A stretch of DNA of 64,000 nucleotides, from positions 1,426,001 through 1,490,000 of the forward strand of contig OX595985.1 in assembly GCA_951394045.1 (NCBI GenBank), written 5' to 3'. This DNA comes from Nitzschia sp. DOCU1 (lineage: Eukaryota; Bacillariophyta; Bacillariophyceae; Bacillariales; Bacillariaceae). Under the pieces are notes generated by a model, which was not told the origin of the DNA, did not search any database, and saw only the letters and a list, made by a program, of their open reading frames with translations. The position numbers and the translations under genes are program-made. Below are positions 10,497 to 21,205 of the stretch, piece by piece; the stretch's first letter is position 1; every line of letters starts with the position of its first letter.

Positions 10497-10862
10497 ATGC
10501 CATCGGTTCTGACTCAAGCTATCGATGAAGCATCGTCATCGAGCAGTTTCGGTGAAATACCAGTCTTGCGAACTGTCAGAATTCTGGCATGGCTCGCTGG
10601 CCACGTCCACTTTTTGCAGCCGTATGCTCAACGCACGTCTGAAATTATCCAACCGTGCACCTCGCTTCCTATGTATCTCAAGAACGAGGCTACCGGTCCT
10701 ATCGAGGTCCCAACAAGCAACCTGTTGATGCATACCAGGTACTATCAGGCACCGGTACAACTGCAGCGATCCCCTATCTATCTATTGACAGCATTGGACT
10801 ACTACGAGTATGTTCCTAATGCTCTCAATAGTTCAGCCCCAAAATGTTGGCCTCTCTACTAG
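10497..10862 (+). CDS. possible small ORF, doubtful
   Basis: An open frame of about 122 codons from ATG 10497 (open upstream to a GTG at 10428). The protein has no recognisable domain. It runs convergently toward the topoisomerase III 3' end with only about 80 bases between. Could be chance; listed because the gap 10245-10945 holds nothing else. Confidence 0.2.
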   Translation: MPSVLTQAIDEASSSSSFGEIPVLRTVRILAWLAGHVHFLQPYAQRTSEIIQPCTSLPMYLKNEATGPIEVPTSNLLMHTRYYQAPVQLQRSPIYLLTALDYYEYVPNALNSSAPKCWPLY

Positions 10863-10945
10863 AGCTTAAAGACTTCGAACGATGGTCTGGCCCGATACCA
10901 ATTTTCGAAGCTGGCTTATTGCCGTTCTGTCAACATTGCAGCTGG

Positions 10946-13900
10946 CTATGTACCTCGAGGACAAGCGTTTGCATAGTGTCCTGCCTGTCCGCAGCGAAAG
11001 CAGACATTCCCACGTCCGGCGCCCCCTGTTCGGTTTCGGCTATTGCCTTGTGGGGCCACTTGGGCACGAGACGTCGTTCCCGTTCGCCCCCCATTGTTGC
11101 GGCGTGCTTGACGAGGGTTCGTACCCACCCTGTCGCGTTTCGGTAGACTGACATCCATATCCTGTCGAAACGAAACATCACACAAGACGCACACCGTACA
11201 TCCGTTCCCCAGATGAGGTGGAACGCTGCCAGGCCTCCATTCAAAAGAAACTTTTCGAACGACACCGCGTGTTGAACATGCAGTGCAAATACCGGCGTCT
11301 CCTTCGACCACTGAAACGTTTTGAGATTCTCTCGGTAACCACATTGTGTAGGCACAACGGCTAGGCGAGTTGGAGCAGGAAAGCATGTAGCTAGCGGAGG
11401 TCTTTCGAAGTGTGACCTTGCCAGTCGTGTTCCCGTTTTCCCGGCAAAACGGGCAACTGAATACCTCAACGTTGCCACCTCTCGTCCCAGAGGCAAGAGC
11501 ACAAGTGGGGTGGGTACAATTGAAGCAGCGGAAGTCGCCACCGTTTGGATTTCCTCCGTGCTCGCCGGGGGAGTCCGTAAAGCACTTTGGACAGAAATGG
11601 TAGCCGTTGCCCTCGTAACCATCGCCGCGTTCTACTCGAACGACCTGAAAGTTGCAAATGGGGCACTTGGTTGGGTTTCCGTTTCCATTGTCCTGGTCGG
11701 TCTTGGGTCGCAATTGACCACGAGGAAGAGACCAACCTTGCCGACAAGCATTGCAGAATAGAACTTTCCTGGGATTTGCTCCAGCACCGCGCCCACCACC
11801 TCCACCTCGATTGTTTGCCCGGCGTTCAGCTTTGAGTGCCATGCGCCCTTGACAGCTACCGCATTCGCTAAAGTTGGCATTGAGTACCTGCATATTGTTG
11901 TTATTGTCGGCCCCAAGACGAGGAAAATGGCGCCCAACGGCATCGTCCAATTTGTGGGCTTCTGCAGTTGCGGTTACGTAGCACTGCCGCATCTTGGCAA
12001 GGATCGGTCCGATAATGTCGTCCTTGGTCTTTTGCCCACTCGCCACAAGATTGCACTCGTGCTCCATTTCTCGTCGAAGATCTGGCTTGTTAAGTTGATA
12101 TCCCATTTGATTGTAGCCCTCCACTAAGGCGATTCCCAATTTTGTGGGGGCGAAACGCTGGGAGCCATCTCTGGTCGCATATTCTCGTTCTTGAATCGTT
12201 GAAATATGCTGAGCGATCGTTGCGTCAGTCCCAATCCCATTACGATCCATAAGTGAGATGAGTTCGACCTCCGATATGAGTTGCGGTGGAGTTGTGCGGC
12301 CTTCTTTCATGAGCAAAGATGAAGGAGTGACTCGGGATCCAACTTGCACTGGCGGCAGTTCCCCCTGTCCAGTGGACCAGCGCTCCCAAGGTTCATAAAT
12401 CTCCAACCAATTCTTTTGTAAAATCATGAGACCCGTTGCTGTAAACTCCTCCGTGTCCATTTGGACTGTAATGGAAGTTTCCTTTCCCATGGCATCTCGC
12501 GAACAGCATGCCAAATAGTGTTTGACAACTAAAGTATAGACTCCTCGTTGCGTCGCGTCTTGAATCGTGTTTGGATCCACAGCTTTACAGGGTGTAATGG
12601 GAGGGTGGGCTTGATCGTCGTGTTGTCCTGCTCGAGGATTCTGAAAGCCTCCGTCCAAGAGTTTGTTGGCATATCTGCGAACATGGAAAGTAACGACGTC
12701 AAGTGTCAGCACATTAGATTGCAAATCATTCAAGTACGATTCGTTCACAACATCCAACCCAAAAGTACTACTCACGCAGCAAACGGTCCTCCACCTTGCA
12801 GATTGGCAAAACTTTGAATCAAAGGTCTATGTTGGAACTCTGGCCGAAACTTTTCTGTTTCTGTGCGCGGGTAGCTGATATATCCTTGCTGATAGAGTTC
12901 TTCGGCGGCTGTCATGAGTGTTTCACTTCCAATCCGTAGGTAGCGCGACGCTCGTTTTTGCAATTCGACAGTCGCCAAGGGAACGGGCCGCCACTTGTTC
13001 TTGGGCCGCCCTTGAAGCTGAGTCACGACGGCAACCTCCGCCTCCAAACATGCTTCATACAAAGCCAGAGTCATGAATCGATCGTATAGACGATTTCGTT
13101 TCCAAGAAAAGTGAATGGGACGACTTTGATTTTGTGCTGAATTCCGATTTGAATTTGAAGTATCGGCAACTTCGATGGATGCTTGTGGTTGTGCGCTGCT
13201 GGGAATGCATAGTGACAGTTCCAGGAACCAAAAGTCTTCTGGCACAAACGTTTCTATGCGAGCCCATCGCTCCACCACAAAGCCAAGTGTCGGAAATTGA
13301 CACGGTCCATAACTCACCACCGAATTGCTGGTGAGTTGAAATTTCTTTTGCAGTCGTAACGTCTGGAATCTGGTAAACGCCGCCCCCACTCGTAAATCAA
13401 TTTGACTCCTCGCTTGTACCGCTTGTACGAACCATTCATTGAGTCTGCCAAGAGATTGCAAGGCTCGTCGAATTTCCCCATCCAATACCGTACTGAATTT
13501 AGCACGATACACGTGCGGCTGTAATCGAGGATTGGACTCTAGGCAAACTTGCATGACTTCATCTGCAATCGCTTCCCCTTCCCGATCGCAATCCAGCCAT
13601 AAAATGACAGCATGCACGTCTCGACTCAAATTAGTCAGCATTCGTTGAAGTGGTTGCATATCGTCCTTGTAGATTGTCTCTAGGGGAGCATCGAAGAGTT
13701 GGATAGGATCCACGCGAGACCAGCCGTAATCCGGGGGAAAGTCCGTCGTGGCTAAATGACCACGAACCGATGTGGTAATCATGGTATGCGGACTGACAGG
13801 CCCTGTGGCAGCTGCTGCTGCTTGTGTGAAAATATCGGGAAAGCGCACATTCGTGTGGGTAAATATTTGAGCGGCATCTCGTCTCATGCCGCCATCTTGA

Positions 13901-14016
13901 GAATCCGGAATCCGATTAAAAGCACTAGCCAAGGCTCGCGCCACCGACGGCTTTTCGGCCACATTCAACACGATCGTCCCATTTCGATTGGTACTACCGC
14001 GCCGTTGATAAACCAT
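10946..14016 (-). CDS. TOP3A: DNA topoisomerase III, alpha-type
   Basis: Type IA topoisomerase of 989 aa in two exons (12776-14016 and 10946-12674), split by a 101-nt intron with a GTGAGT donor and GCAG acceptor. The Toprim domain shows NVAEKPSVARAL near residue 20 and LDCDREGEAIADE near 138, carrying the metal-binding acidic residues. The catalytic tyrosine is in GYISYPRTET, about residue 382. After the core come several Cys-rich zinc modules and a terminal CCHC knuckle (CFRCGQAGHYANACP). With BLM/Sgs1-type helicase and RMI1 this enzyme dissolves double Holliday junctions. The first 162 codons are copied again at 22844-23329 by the tandem duplication. Confidence 0.93.
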
Positions 14017-14385
14017 CGTATCGACATGGACAAAAGGAAATGCAACACACTACTTGTTGTTGCACAGTATGATATGTGGATTAGTATACTGCTGGATAAT
14101 AGTACTGTAGTGGTGGAAGCAATCTGGCGTTTGCTACGATACCTACTGCGACCCGGTCGCATCTCTCCTGTGGTGAAGCATTGCCAAGGGGGAGCATCCG
14201 CGCCATTTTTTTAACCGCGCGACGAGAGTTGGGCAGGCGTGTGTACGTGGAATTGAGTACCAGAAGATACATCAGCACATATCCATGTTTCGAATGAGCT
14301 TTGGCAGACATCGACCATCCAAAGAAAACCACCTCTCGCAAAAGAAAGCTTCCTCTATCCTCGCATAACTGCAATCGAGGTGTTA

Positions 14386-14420
14386 ATAGTCTACAGGTAG
14401 AGGCTCTACCTGTAGACTAT
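14386..14420. repeat. perfect 35-bp palindrome (17-bp arms, 1-nt centre)
   Basis: atagtctacaggtagag at 14386-14402 is the exact reverse complement of 14404-14420, around a single g. It sits in the 540-bp divergent intergenic region between topoisomerase III and the gene at 14558. It could form a cruciform or an RNA hairpin, or be a footprint of an excised element. An identical copy is at 23699-23733. Nothing else distinctive is seen in 14017-14557. Confidence 0.85.
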
Positions 14421-14557
14421 CTCGTACGTCTTGAGGCATCTGCCAGTATGCCTCCCTTCAGCGGATAGCGACATGAATATCGGATGCAAGGAATCGAAAC
14501 AAAAATTGGCGACGCGGCTCCGCACCGTAACGGCAATCTTCTCGATGTTCCGGGCTC

Positions 14558-15722
14558 ATGGACGCCAAGAAACGGATGAGCCTCGTAGATTCTCTACGCA
14601 CCTTGGTAGGAATGATGCCAGTCCTGGTTTCTCGTTGGAAAGATTTCTGGATTTGGCACTTTTTGCCATTTTCTTTACGATCGTTCGCTCTTGACTTGTT
14701 CTGTGACACTGTTGAGTTCTTTCTGATGCCGTGCAAAGATCGAGAACACAAGAGAGGCCTTGACAAAGCCTACTACGACAGGCAAAAAGAGGAACGGAAG
14801 AAGGATCCAGCCAAGGACGAAGCGTATAAAGCTCATCGCGCAGAAAAGGCGAGGCTTCGAAGAGCTCGAATCAGAAAGGCGGCCATGTCGGACACTACCG
14901 GAAATCTTGCTGACCGCATCCTTGATGGATTGGATGATGGAAGGAAACTGGTAAGGCAAGCGATCGAAAGTCAGCATCGTGTTTTGGAGCATGCGATCGA
15001 AAGTCAGCATCGTGTGTATGGCTTGATGATCATGAATCCAAACAATGTTGTCACACTTGCCAACAGCACTCCTTCGCACCACCGTCCTGAAGGCAGTACG
15101 TCCACTCCTCTTTGCACCATTCAAGAAGAAGGAGCTCCTGCTGGGAACTCAGAAGAAAACATTTGCCTTCCTGCTCCTTGGACCCCACTATCTCCGGCTC
15201 ATCGTCAACAGCAGCAGCCTTCGCCTGCTGCCACACCCAGCACATTTTCTTCGCAAGTCGTCGTCAACACTACGTCGCAGGCTCCAGGACTAACGACCGC
15301 GGGGATCTTTCTCCCAACGAATGTCACCCAGGTGAACACTAGTGGCGGTTTCGATTCTGTTGGACAACATGCCTTGCCTACCACGTCCTTTGCAGCACCC
15401 TCGCAACGCAATCCCCGCACCCTCGCACCCCAAGCATTGGCCTTTGGAAACTGCCTGTCTGTTTTGGATAATGTGCCCCAGTTTCACTCTAACTTTCCAG
15501 GAACTGACTCTGGCTCACGTAAGAGACGAAAGCGGGGGTACCCCGCAGATGAGCCTTGCCCCGAAAATGGTGCGGAAATGGATGATACGGGTAAGTTTCC
15601 TTTAAATCATTTCGTGCTTGTGTTTGAATGACGATGAACTCATCCTCATCGAATCCCCATTGTTCTTGCCCTCTTTTCTTACAGAGAATCAGCCTCCCCC
15701 CTCCAAACGAGTCAAACACTAA
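14558..15722 (+). CDS. putative nuclear protein with basic N-terminal region, unknown (copy 1)
   Basis: Two exons, 14558-15590 and 15685-15722, joined across a 94-nt intron (GTAAGT donor, pyrimidine-rich tract, ACAG acceptor), giving 356 aa ending PPPSKRVKH. An alternative ATG at 14726 (MPCKDREHKRG) would give 300 aa and is attractive, because the residues before it are oddly hydrophobic. Features: a Lys/Arg-rich segment with YYDRQKEERKKDP and RRARIRKAA, an exact eight-residue repeat (AIESQHRV twice), a long Ser/Thr/Pro/Gln-rich middle, and a nuclear signal SRKRRKRG. I do not recognise the family; a DNA-binding or regulatory role is only inferred. An identical copy is at 23871. Confidence 0.6.
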
Positions 15723-16081
15723 ATCATCGTTGTAGCATTATATCACACACCGATGTTGGTATTGGTTCTAGAATCGCAGCTAACTAGCAAATATAGTATT
15801 TTCCGTTTGTCATTATCGTTATTGCTGCACACTCTATCATGGCGTTGCTGAAACGCAAACAACCCCAGTCGCAGGATCGTCGTCATCATCGCCGTCGAGA
15901 GGTTTGGGTCCCAGACAAGTCTGGAAACAGCGGGTGGGCAAGAACTGCAATGACTGGTCCCATGTTTGTCGTCTGGCCTCCTGCTATTGCTATTGCTATT
16001 GCTGCACTACGAAGCAACAAAATGTCTTTTTTCATTATGATGGCGGGGCTTGGCAAATCTATGCCGTCTCTTCTAAGATTC
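15723..16081. other. gap with no supported gene
   Basis: A 96-codon frame begins at ATG 15839 (Arg/Gln-rich start, then a hydrophobic middle with an Ala-Ile repeat) and overlaps the minus-strand remnant downstream. It matches nothing that I know and is probably not a gene. The same sequence recurs at 25036-25394. Confidence 0.4.
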
Positions 16082-16615
16082 TTATATTGTTCTGCTTCCA
16101 GTTCTTACGAAAACATCGAGTCCAAGTAAATGTAACGAAAACAACTTGGGCAAGGCGTTCCTGCGATGGTTGTTATTGCCGTGAAAGTATAATGCAAACC
16201 GATGGGCGCAAGCAGTCAGGCGATGGGGCGTTAGTAATTTGTTGCGTGAACCGATGAAGCCCATCTGTCGCATAATATCTTCTAGCGTGATTTCATGCAC
16301 AACGAAAATGTTGGTTCCGTCAATCGTCGCGTTATTGTCATCGTCACGATGTAAGTGGCGCAGCATTGCTGCTACCTGATTGAATCGTATTGACTAGGTC
16401 CTCCAACTCGTCTAATTCTTGTACGATATATAATTGCCCTGCAATTTCCCACGTGGGATATCGCCGTACTTCTTTGTGAATTGAGAACATTGCATGGCTC
16501 CATACATTTCGCACCCAACGCTTGCCAAGAATCCATCCACAGCGCCCTGACCCGTCATCTGTTCAACGGTCAAAAAGGCAGTTTCCAACATGCCGGTTCC
16601 TGCCACGCCAGCCAT
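16082..16615 (-). pseudogene. unrecognised broken gene, copy 1
   Basis: Two minus-strand frames, 16412-16615 (starts MAGVAGTGMLETAFL) and 16082-16438, read as one protein if two bases are removed from a TATATAT run near 16430. They then join as ...NYIVQELDELEDLV. This suggests a TA-repeat slippage frameshift in a former gene; a tiny intron is less likely. No family recognised. The break is identical in copy 2 (25395-25928), so it predates the duplication. Confidence 0.35.
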
Positions 16616-16760
16616 GATTCGACGTAACTGTGGCAGTCAAATCTCATTTTGTTGCGGAAGTGAATCGTCGCCATCTCACATGTGTTTGATTCTTGTAGTT
16701 GCCGTAAAGTAGTAGTCCATCAGAAACACCAAGTTGATACAAACGGCACCAGCTCGGACA

Positions 16761-17243
16761 TCAAAGTAGTACCCGCACCCGATACTTTTGCTTTTGGGAG
16801 TGGCGAATCATGAGACCGCCCAAAAGAAAAGGGACGAGACTTGGCTCCGATCGTTCTCCATTCAAGGGCTTTATTCCCCCTGTCGCGTCAATCTTCCGAA
16901 CCAGCTCGTCCGCGTGCTCAATGCCAAGAATCTTGAATTGATTTATCAGATCCTGGAAACCAGTGGTCAAAGGTGTGCCTGTGCGAAGGAAAGGGGTGAG
17001 GTCCACTACTGAGAACAACTCACTGAAGCCCTTACCAACATACGCACCAGACACTAGCCACTTATGATCAACAACCAGACTTGACACCGCACTTGATATG
17101 GCGGTGTTTCCGTCCCCCAACATGTGGCTCTCGTCACAAATCATACGCCACCAACGAACTTGTTCGAGTGGAGCGCAGTAATCCTTACAGCCTTTGTTAG
17201 TATGATAACATGCATCAGAGATAAGCACCCTGTACGTAGTCAC
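16761..17243 (-). pseudogene. SNF2-family helicase fragment (copy 1)
   Basis: About 160 codons from the middle of a SNF2/Swi2 ATPase of the Rad5/SHPRH type. DVVTTYRVL is the motif Ia region, WWRMICDESHMLG is the DEAH-type Walker B box (motif II), KWLVSGAYVG is motif III, and LMIRHSQKQ corresponds to the conserved segment after it. There is no Walker A upstream and no C-terminal helicase lobe, and the frame is closed by a stop just upstream of DVVTTY. It cannot be an active ATPase. It abuts a YtoQ fragment head to head at about 17240, so the two were joined by rearrangement. Confidence 0.7.
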
Positions 17244-17622
17244 TACATCCCATGAGGACAGCTATGATTGTGCCGCGATAATTCTGGGAATGCAAGAAGA
17301 GAGACCGAATTGGGACAAGATTGGAGCGAGTATGAGTGGAATTCGGACCAAGACTTTGCTGAGTGAGGCGGATATCGTGGTTGTTAGATTCGGCGAAAAA
17401 TATCGTCAATGGAATGCCGCGTTCGACGCCGGCTACGCTGCTGCTTTGGAAAAACCCATCATAACTTTGCATCCACCAGCGATCTCGCATATGCTAAAGG
17501 AAGTGAATGCCAGCGCCAATGTTGTTTGCGAAGACCCGGAACAGGTTGTCGACACTCTAGCGTATGTCATTCGAGGCGACCTTCCGCCTCCTCGCGACGG
17601 AGATAAAGGCAGTAGTTGCTGA
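17236..17622 (+). pseudogene. YtoQ-family protein, N-terminally truncated (copy 1)
   Basis: Matches the C-terminal two-thirds of the YtoQ family: TTSHEDSYDCAAIILG, then IRTKTLLSEADIVVVRFGEK, then YRQWNAAFDAGYAAALEKP, HPPAISHMLKEVNA and a final DTLAYVIRGD. The family usually starts with a VYLSGEIH block about 30 residues earlier. That block is missing here and replaced by unrelated sequence shared with the antisense SNF2 fragment. The first in-frame ATG is 17290. The last codons overlap, on the other strand, the odd C-terminal tail of the NiSOD fragment. YtoQ function is unknown. A gene fragment, though the remaining frame is undamaged. Confidence 0.75.
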
Positions 17623-17992
17623 TCAAGGAAATGATCTTATCGCAGTGCTCTTCTTTTGTATCTATCCACCTCAGTATCTGATTGAGGGAGAGCAAATCAG
17701 CTCCCATTGTCTGGTGAAGCACGCGAGAGGAACGCATTGCCTTTCGAATGGTTGTACAAGCTTGCCTTAGTTCGCCGACGATAGCCGGATCATCAAAAAT
17801 ACCACAAGGAACTTGACAATGATTGTATGTGACAATTACTGACTCGAAATTAGCATAAGCCAGTGCAACCGCCGCGAAAAGAAAGGTGGCAGCGTTGCCA
17901 ACTTTTTGTGACCCATCGCCTGAAGACCCTGCATACGAGATCACCCTCGCTTGATTCGAGTAAGTGACCCGTCCTGCTTTGGCGAGCCTCAT
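17567..17992 (-). pseudogene. sodN: nickel superoxide dismutase, C-terminally truncated (copy 1)
   Basis: The nickel hook HCQVPCGIFDD begins at residue 58 of a 141-codon frame starting at ATG 17992. It is followed by algal NiSOD sequence (ELRQACTTIRKAM, NQILRWIDTKEEH, KIISLISNYCL). In NiSOD the N-terminal His and the two Cys bind nickel after removal of a leader; here the leader is 57 residues (GSSGDGSQKVGNAATFL). After NYCL the homology ends and the last 12 residues (YLRREEAEGRLE) are read antisense to the YtoQ fragment. The mature part would be about 84 aa against roughly 117 in the bacterial enzymes, so the last helices are missing. Whether it is expressed or active is unknown. Confidence 0.75.
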
Positions 17993-18046
17993 CGGACGGG
18001 CCAACAACAACTTCACAACGCACAAGAAAGAAAAGCTTGTTAGTCA

Positions 18047-18861
18047 AAGATTATGATCTTCAACAACACTCAAGGTCGCGCGATCTTTCAGCACCTGCCA
18101 AATACATCCACTATCGACATACTCACATGATGAACCCTCATCATATCTTGAAGCGCTTCTTTCAATGATGTATTGGTCTACCGTATAGTACCAACCCTAC
18201 GGCCTCTAAAATGCTCCCGTTGTCGCAATCGTCGACCTTGCGTAGTCTTGGGTGGCGCATCTTGCTTGTAGCTTTTCATCGATGGATGGAAAAAGTCCAG
18301 AAAGATTTTTTCTCATGACGGTTGACTTACAGACTGTCAGTCAGTGCCAATCCCGAGAGCGCGCGCCATCAGCCAATTGCGATCTTGAGTCACGTCGAAC
18401 TGTCATTAGAGTGTCCGCGATTTGAATATTGGGGACCCCGAATATTGGAATTCGGGATTCCCTCTCGTCCCCAATAGTGAGAGTTGGGGGTCGGGCTACG
18501 GTCTGGCTACATCATTCTCTCTTTTGATTGGTCAATAGCGGGTGGGCTACGGTCGGGCTACATGTCGGGGTTAAAAGTTACAAGACATATCGAAGTAGTC
18601 CACTGTCACGATTTTGACTGATGGCGAAGCGAGAAGCGTCATCGAGTCGAGTCGAGTCCGTCGAGTCACTCGAGTCACTCGAGTCTCTGGGACTCACTCA
18701 CAGCCCGTAGAAACATGTCAAGATCGTGACTGCTTTTTCAGTCCCAAAATAAAGAATCAAAGTAGTCCATGATGGCATCACATTTTCGGGAGCGAACTTG
18801 TTCGTGCGCGATGGCGCAACACGAAAACAATCTCTCCCTCCAACCAGGGCACCGTTTTGAT
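18047..18861. other. non-coding stretch with short repeats
   Basis: No gene seen. It holds aatattgggg-a-ccccgaatatt, a near-perfect palindrome at 18425-18446, and two variants of gggctacggtc(g/t)ggctacat about 65 bp apart (18494-18561). It also holds a cluster of gagtc/cgagtc direct repeats at 18640-18690. The composition is like the terminal or regulatory region of a transposable element. It is repeated at 27360-28037. Confidence 0.5.
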
Positions 18862-19070
18862 CCGAGGCCACTCGCTATACCTGGGGGGGGTGTGGGGGGG
18901 GGGGATTCAACCTTCCATTTTTTAGGTCGCGTTTTCGTTTTTACTAAGCCCTCACTTAGAGAAGAAAAAATATCAGTGCACTTTTATTTATTGAGTTGCA
19001 CTTTTTGGAGGCAAGGCATCCTCGCCGGCATCCTCGCATTAGTTACAAAAATGGATGACTTTTGCTGTCG

Positions 19071-19317
19071 TAATCTACTTTGGGTTAAATAAAGTATGAC
19101 TTTGGTTGTCGTGAGCTGCGTCAAAGACGTCGCTCGGACAGGATTGTGGAGAGAACAAAAAGGTGCTTGTGATTTTGATGGTACAAAAATAGAGTGCGCA
19201 GTAGTGCTGTACATTTTGGCTGCGCATCAGGTGCGCTTCCTATTTACTATACATCTACCGTTTCTAAATCTTCGTCGTCTGAATCGTCGTCTTCTTCGTC
19301 GTCTTCTTCGTCGTCCG
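19071..19317 (+). repeat. left arm of a perfect 247-bp inverted repeat
   Basis: The exact reverse complement of 20959-21205. The first 176 bases lie 3' of the helicase pseudogene; the last 71 encode its acidic C-terminal tail (DDSDDEDLETVDV). The arms enclose 1,641 bp containing the rest of the helicase. Perfect identity suggests recent formation or ongoing gene conversion between arms. Confidence 0.92.
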
Positions 19318-20958
19318 AATCATCGTTCTCTTCGTCGTCCTCAATGTCGTCGGCCAAGATTGACTGTCGTAGTCTTGTCATCATATTCAAATATTCTTCG
19401 TCAGGCTGAAAAGAGATATCGTCGGGCAAGGCAGAGGAGAGGAAAATGCCACTTAGTGTACGAACTCTGGAAAGGACGACATAGGCCCAGTTTCGCATCC
19501 GACACCAATCAACTACGACCAGATTGTCGACAGATTTGCCTTGTAGTTTGTGGACCATAGTAGCGTAATTTATCACGGCTGGAAAGTGAACCAGATCGAT
19601 TGCCAAATCCTCTCTTTTCTTGTTGCTTGGGTCAGTACTGCAAGGATATTGGACCTTCATCGTTTTCGATCTCGGATAGAGTTTGAAGATGCCTTCGAAT
19701 GATGGGGAGTGCATTTTGTCGAAGCGCAACACAATATGATCTACATCATCAATAGCCACCGTATTGACCCATCGGCCATGCACTTTCATTGGTTTTACCT
19801 GCGCATTGGGCTTGAGTACCGCTTTTTGGAATGCGCAGCAGGTTCCATTTGCGACTCCGAGTTTCACCGTTATATTCTCGCTCACCATCATTTCGCATCC
19901 GTGGAAAAGTGCCAGAAATGGATCTGCTTTGTAGGTTCTATTGGTGATGTGTGCATCGGAACACCTTTCCCACAACAATTTATGATGAAGCGGACTGAGA
20001 GTTCGCTTATTGACTGACCATTTGCCGGTACATCGAATAATGATGGCGCCTTCTGGGATAGGATCCCCGCGCTGAGATGAGTGAAACTGATTGAGGTACG
20101 TGCGGAAAACACTGGCGTTGATTTCAGAGCGTTTCTGGTTGGTGAATACGGCATATCGCGCATCCAAATTCTGAGGAATTTCTAGATGGTTGGGGTATAT
20201 TTCTCGTTCGCGTAATAGGGTGCGCAGGAGTGCATCATCACCATCTCGTGCTTTACTCATTGCTTCGCCCAAAAGAGGATCGTCCTTATATCTGTGCGTT
20301 CCATCTAGTTCCACCATTTGATTCAAGCAAAGCTCCCACAATGGACTTGGCTCTCCCTTGAAGATGGGTTCACCGCCAATTCCATCCAATTGGCAGAAAT
20401 CGCCAATGAATACAATCGGTATGTTTCCGTAAGCATATTGTCGACAATCCGTTAAGCTTTGCAAACGTGCGCTCAAATTGCGTAAAGTTGTCTGAGTTCC
20501 AAACGATATCTCGTCAACGATATTCATTCTCGTGTCGATGAAGGCTTGTTGTTCCTCGAAGGTAGCTGGTTTGTTTTTGATCAACCCGAATTGTCAACAA
20601 GTTGTATCACCAGCAATCGAAATGGAAGCAGCACCGGTAATAGCCGTCAACCGAATTGTTGTTTCCGTGAACTGATGGTGGATGTTGGAACTAAAAGCTT
20701 TAGCGTAAGCCGTAAGAGAATCCAGAATTTTTGCTGTATTCGACAGTTAGGACAGTTGCATTCTCATTATTGAAATAGCAGGATATTGCGACTTACATTT
20801 TCCAGCACCGGCTGGACCTGTAATGAACATTGTCAGCGGTCCCACATGCTGTCGTGATCCACGCGCCATTCGTTTCAATCGAGCCTTTTCTCTCAAATCA
20901 CCAGGACCTTCTGCATCTTTATAGAACGTCGAAACATAAGTCGAGGCCAAAATTTCGA
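19247..20958 (-). pseudogene. PIF1-like DNA helicase, 5' truncated, one internal stop
   Basis: Exon A (to 20797) ends in the Walker A motif MFITGPAGAGK. A 63-nt intron 20734-20796 (GTAAGT donor, ACAG acceptor) joins it to SKILDSLTAYAKAFSSN. LTAITGAASISIAGDTT (motif Ia), FIGDFCQLDGIGG (motif III) and INYATMVHKLQGKSVDNLVV (motif V region) follow, with an Asp/Glu-rich tail. One in-frame TGA at 20594-20596 splits the frame right after GDTTC. The N-terminus is cut by the inverted-repeat arm at 20958/20959. PIF1 helicases unwind DNA in host maintenance and are also the helicase half of Helitrons; no Rep domain is seen here. Probably a dead transposon or host-derived copy. Confidence 0.75.
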
Positions 20959-21205
20959 CGGACGACGAAGAAGACGACGAAGAAGACGACGATTCAGACG
21001 ACGAAGATTTAGAAACGGTAGATGTATAGTAAATAGGAAGCGCACCTGATGCGCAGCCAAAATGTACAGCACTACTGCGCACTCTATTTTTGTACCATCA
21101 AAATCACAAGCACCTTTTTGTTCTCTCCACAATCCTGTCCGAGCGACGTCTTTGACGCAGCTCACGACAACCAAAGTCATACTTTATTTAACCCAAAGTA
21201 GATTA
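20959..21205 (-). repeat. right arm of a perfect 247-bp inverted repeat
   Basis: The exact reverse complement of 19071-19317. It lies upstream of the truncated helicase start, so the helicase's own 3' end and downstream flank have been pasted, inverted, in place of its 5' end. Confidence 0.92.

Noticed and set aside
15839..16129. 96-codon frame with an Ala-Ile repeat
   Set aside because: No homology recognised; overlaps antisense remnants. Identity in copy 2 only reflects the duplication.
19194..19409. Plus-strand frame with a serine run, and its twin on the minus strand at 20747-21082
   Set aside because: They arise because the inverted-repeat arms contain the helicase's acidic-tail codons (gac/gaa), which read as serine in another frame; not genes.
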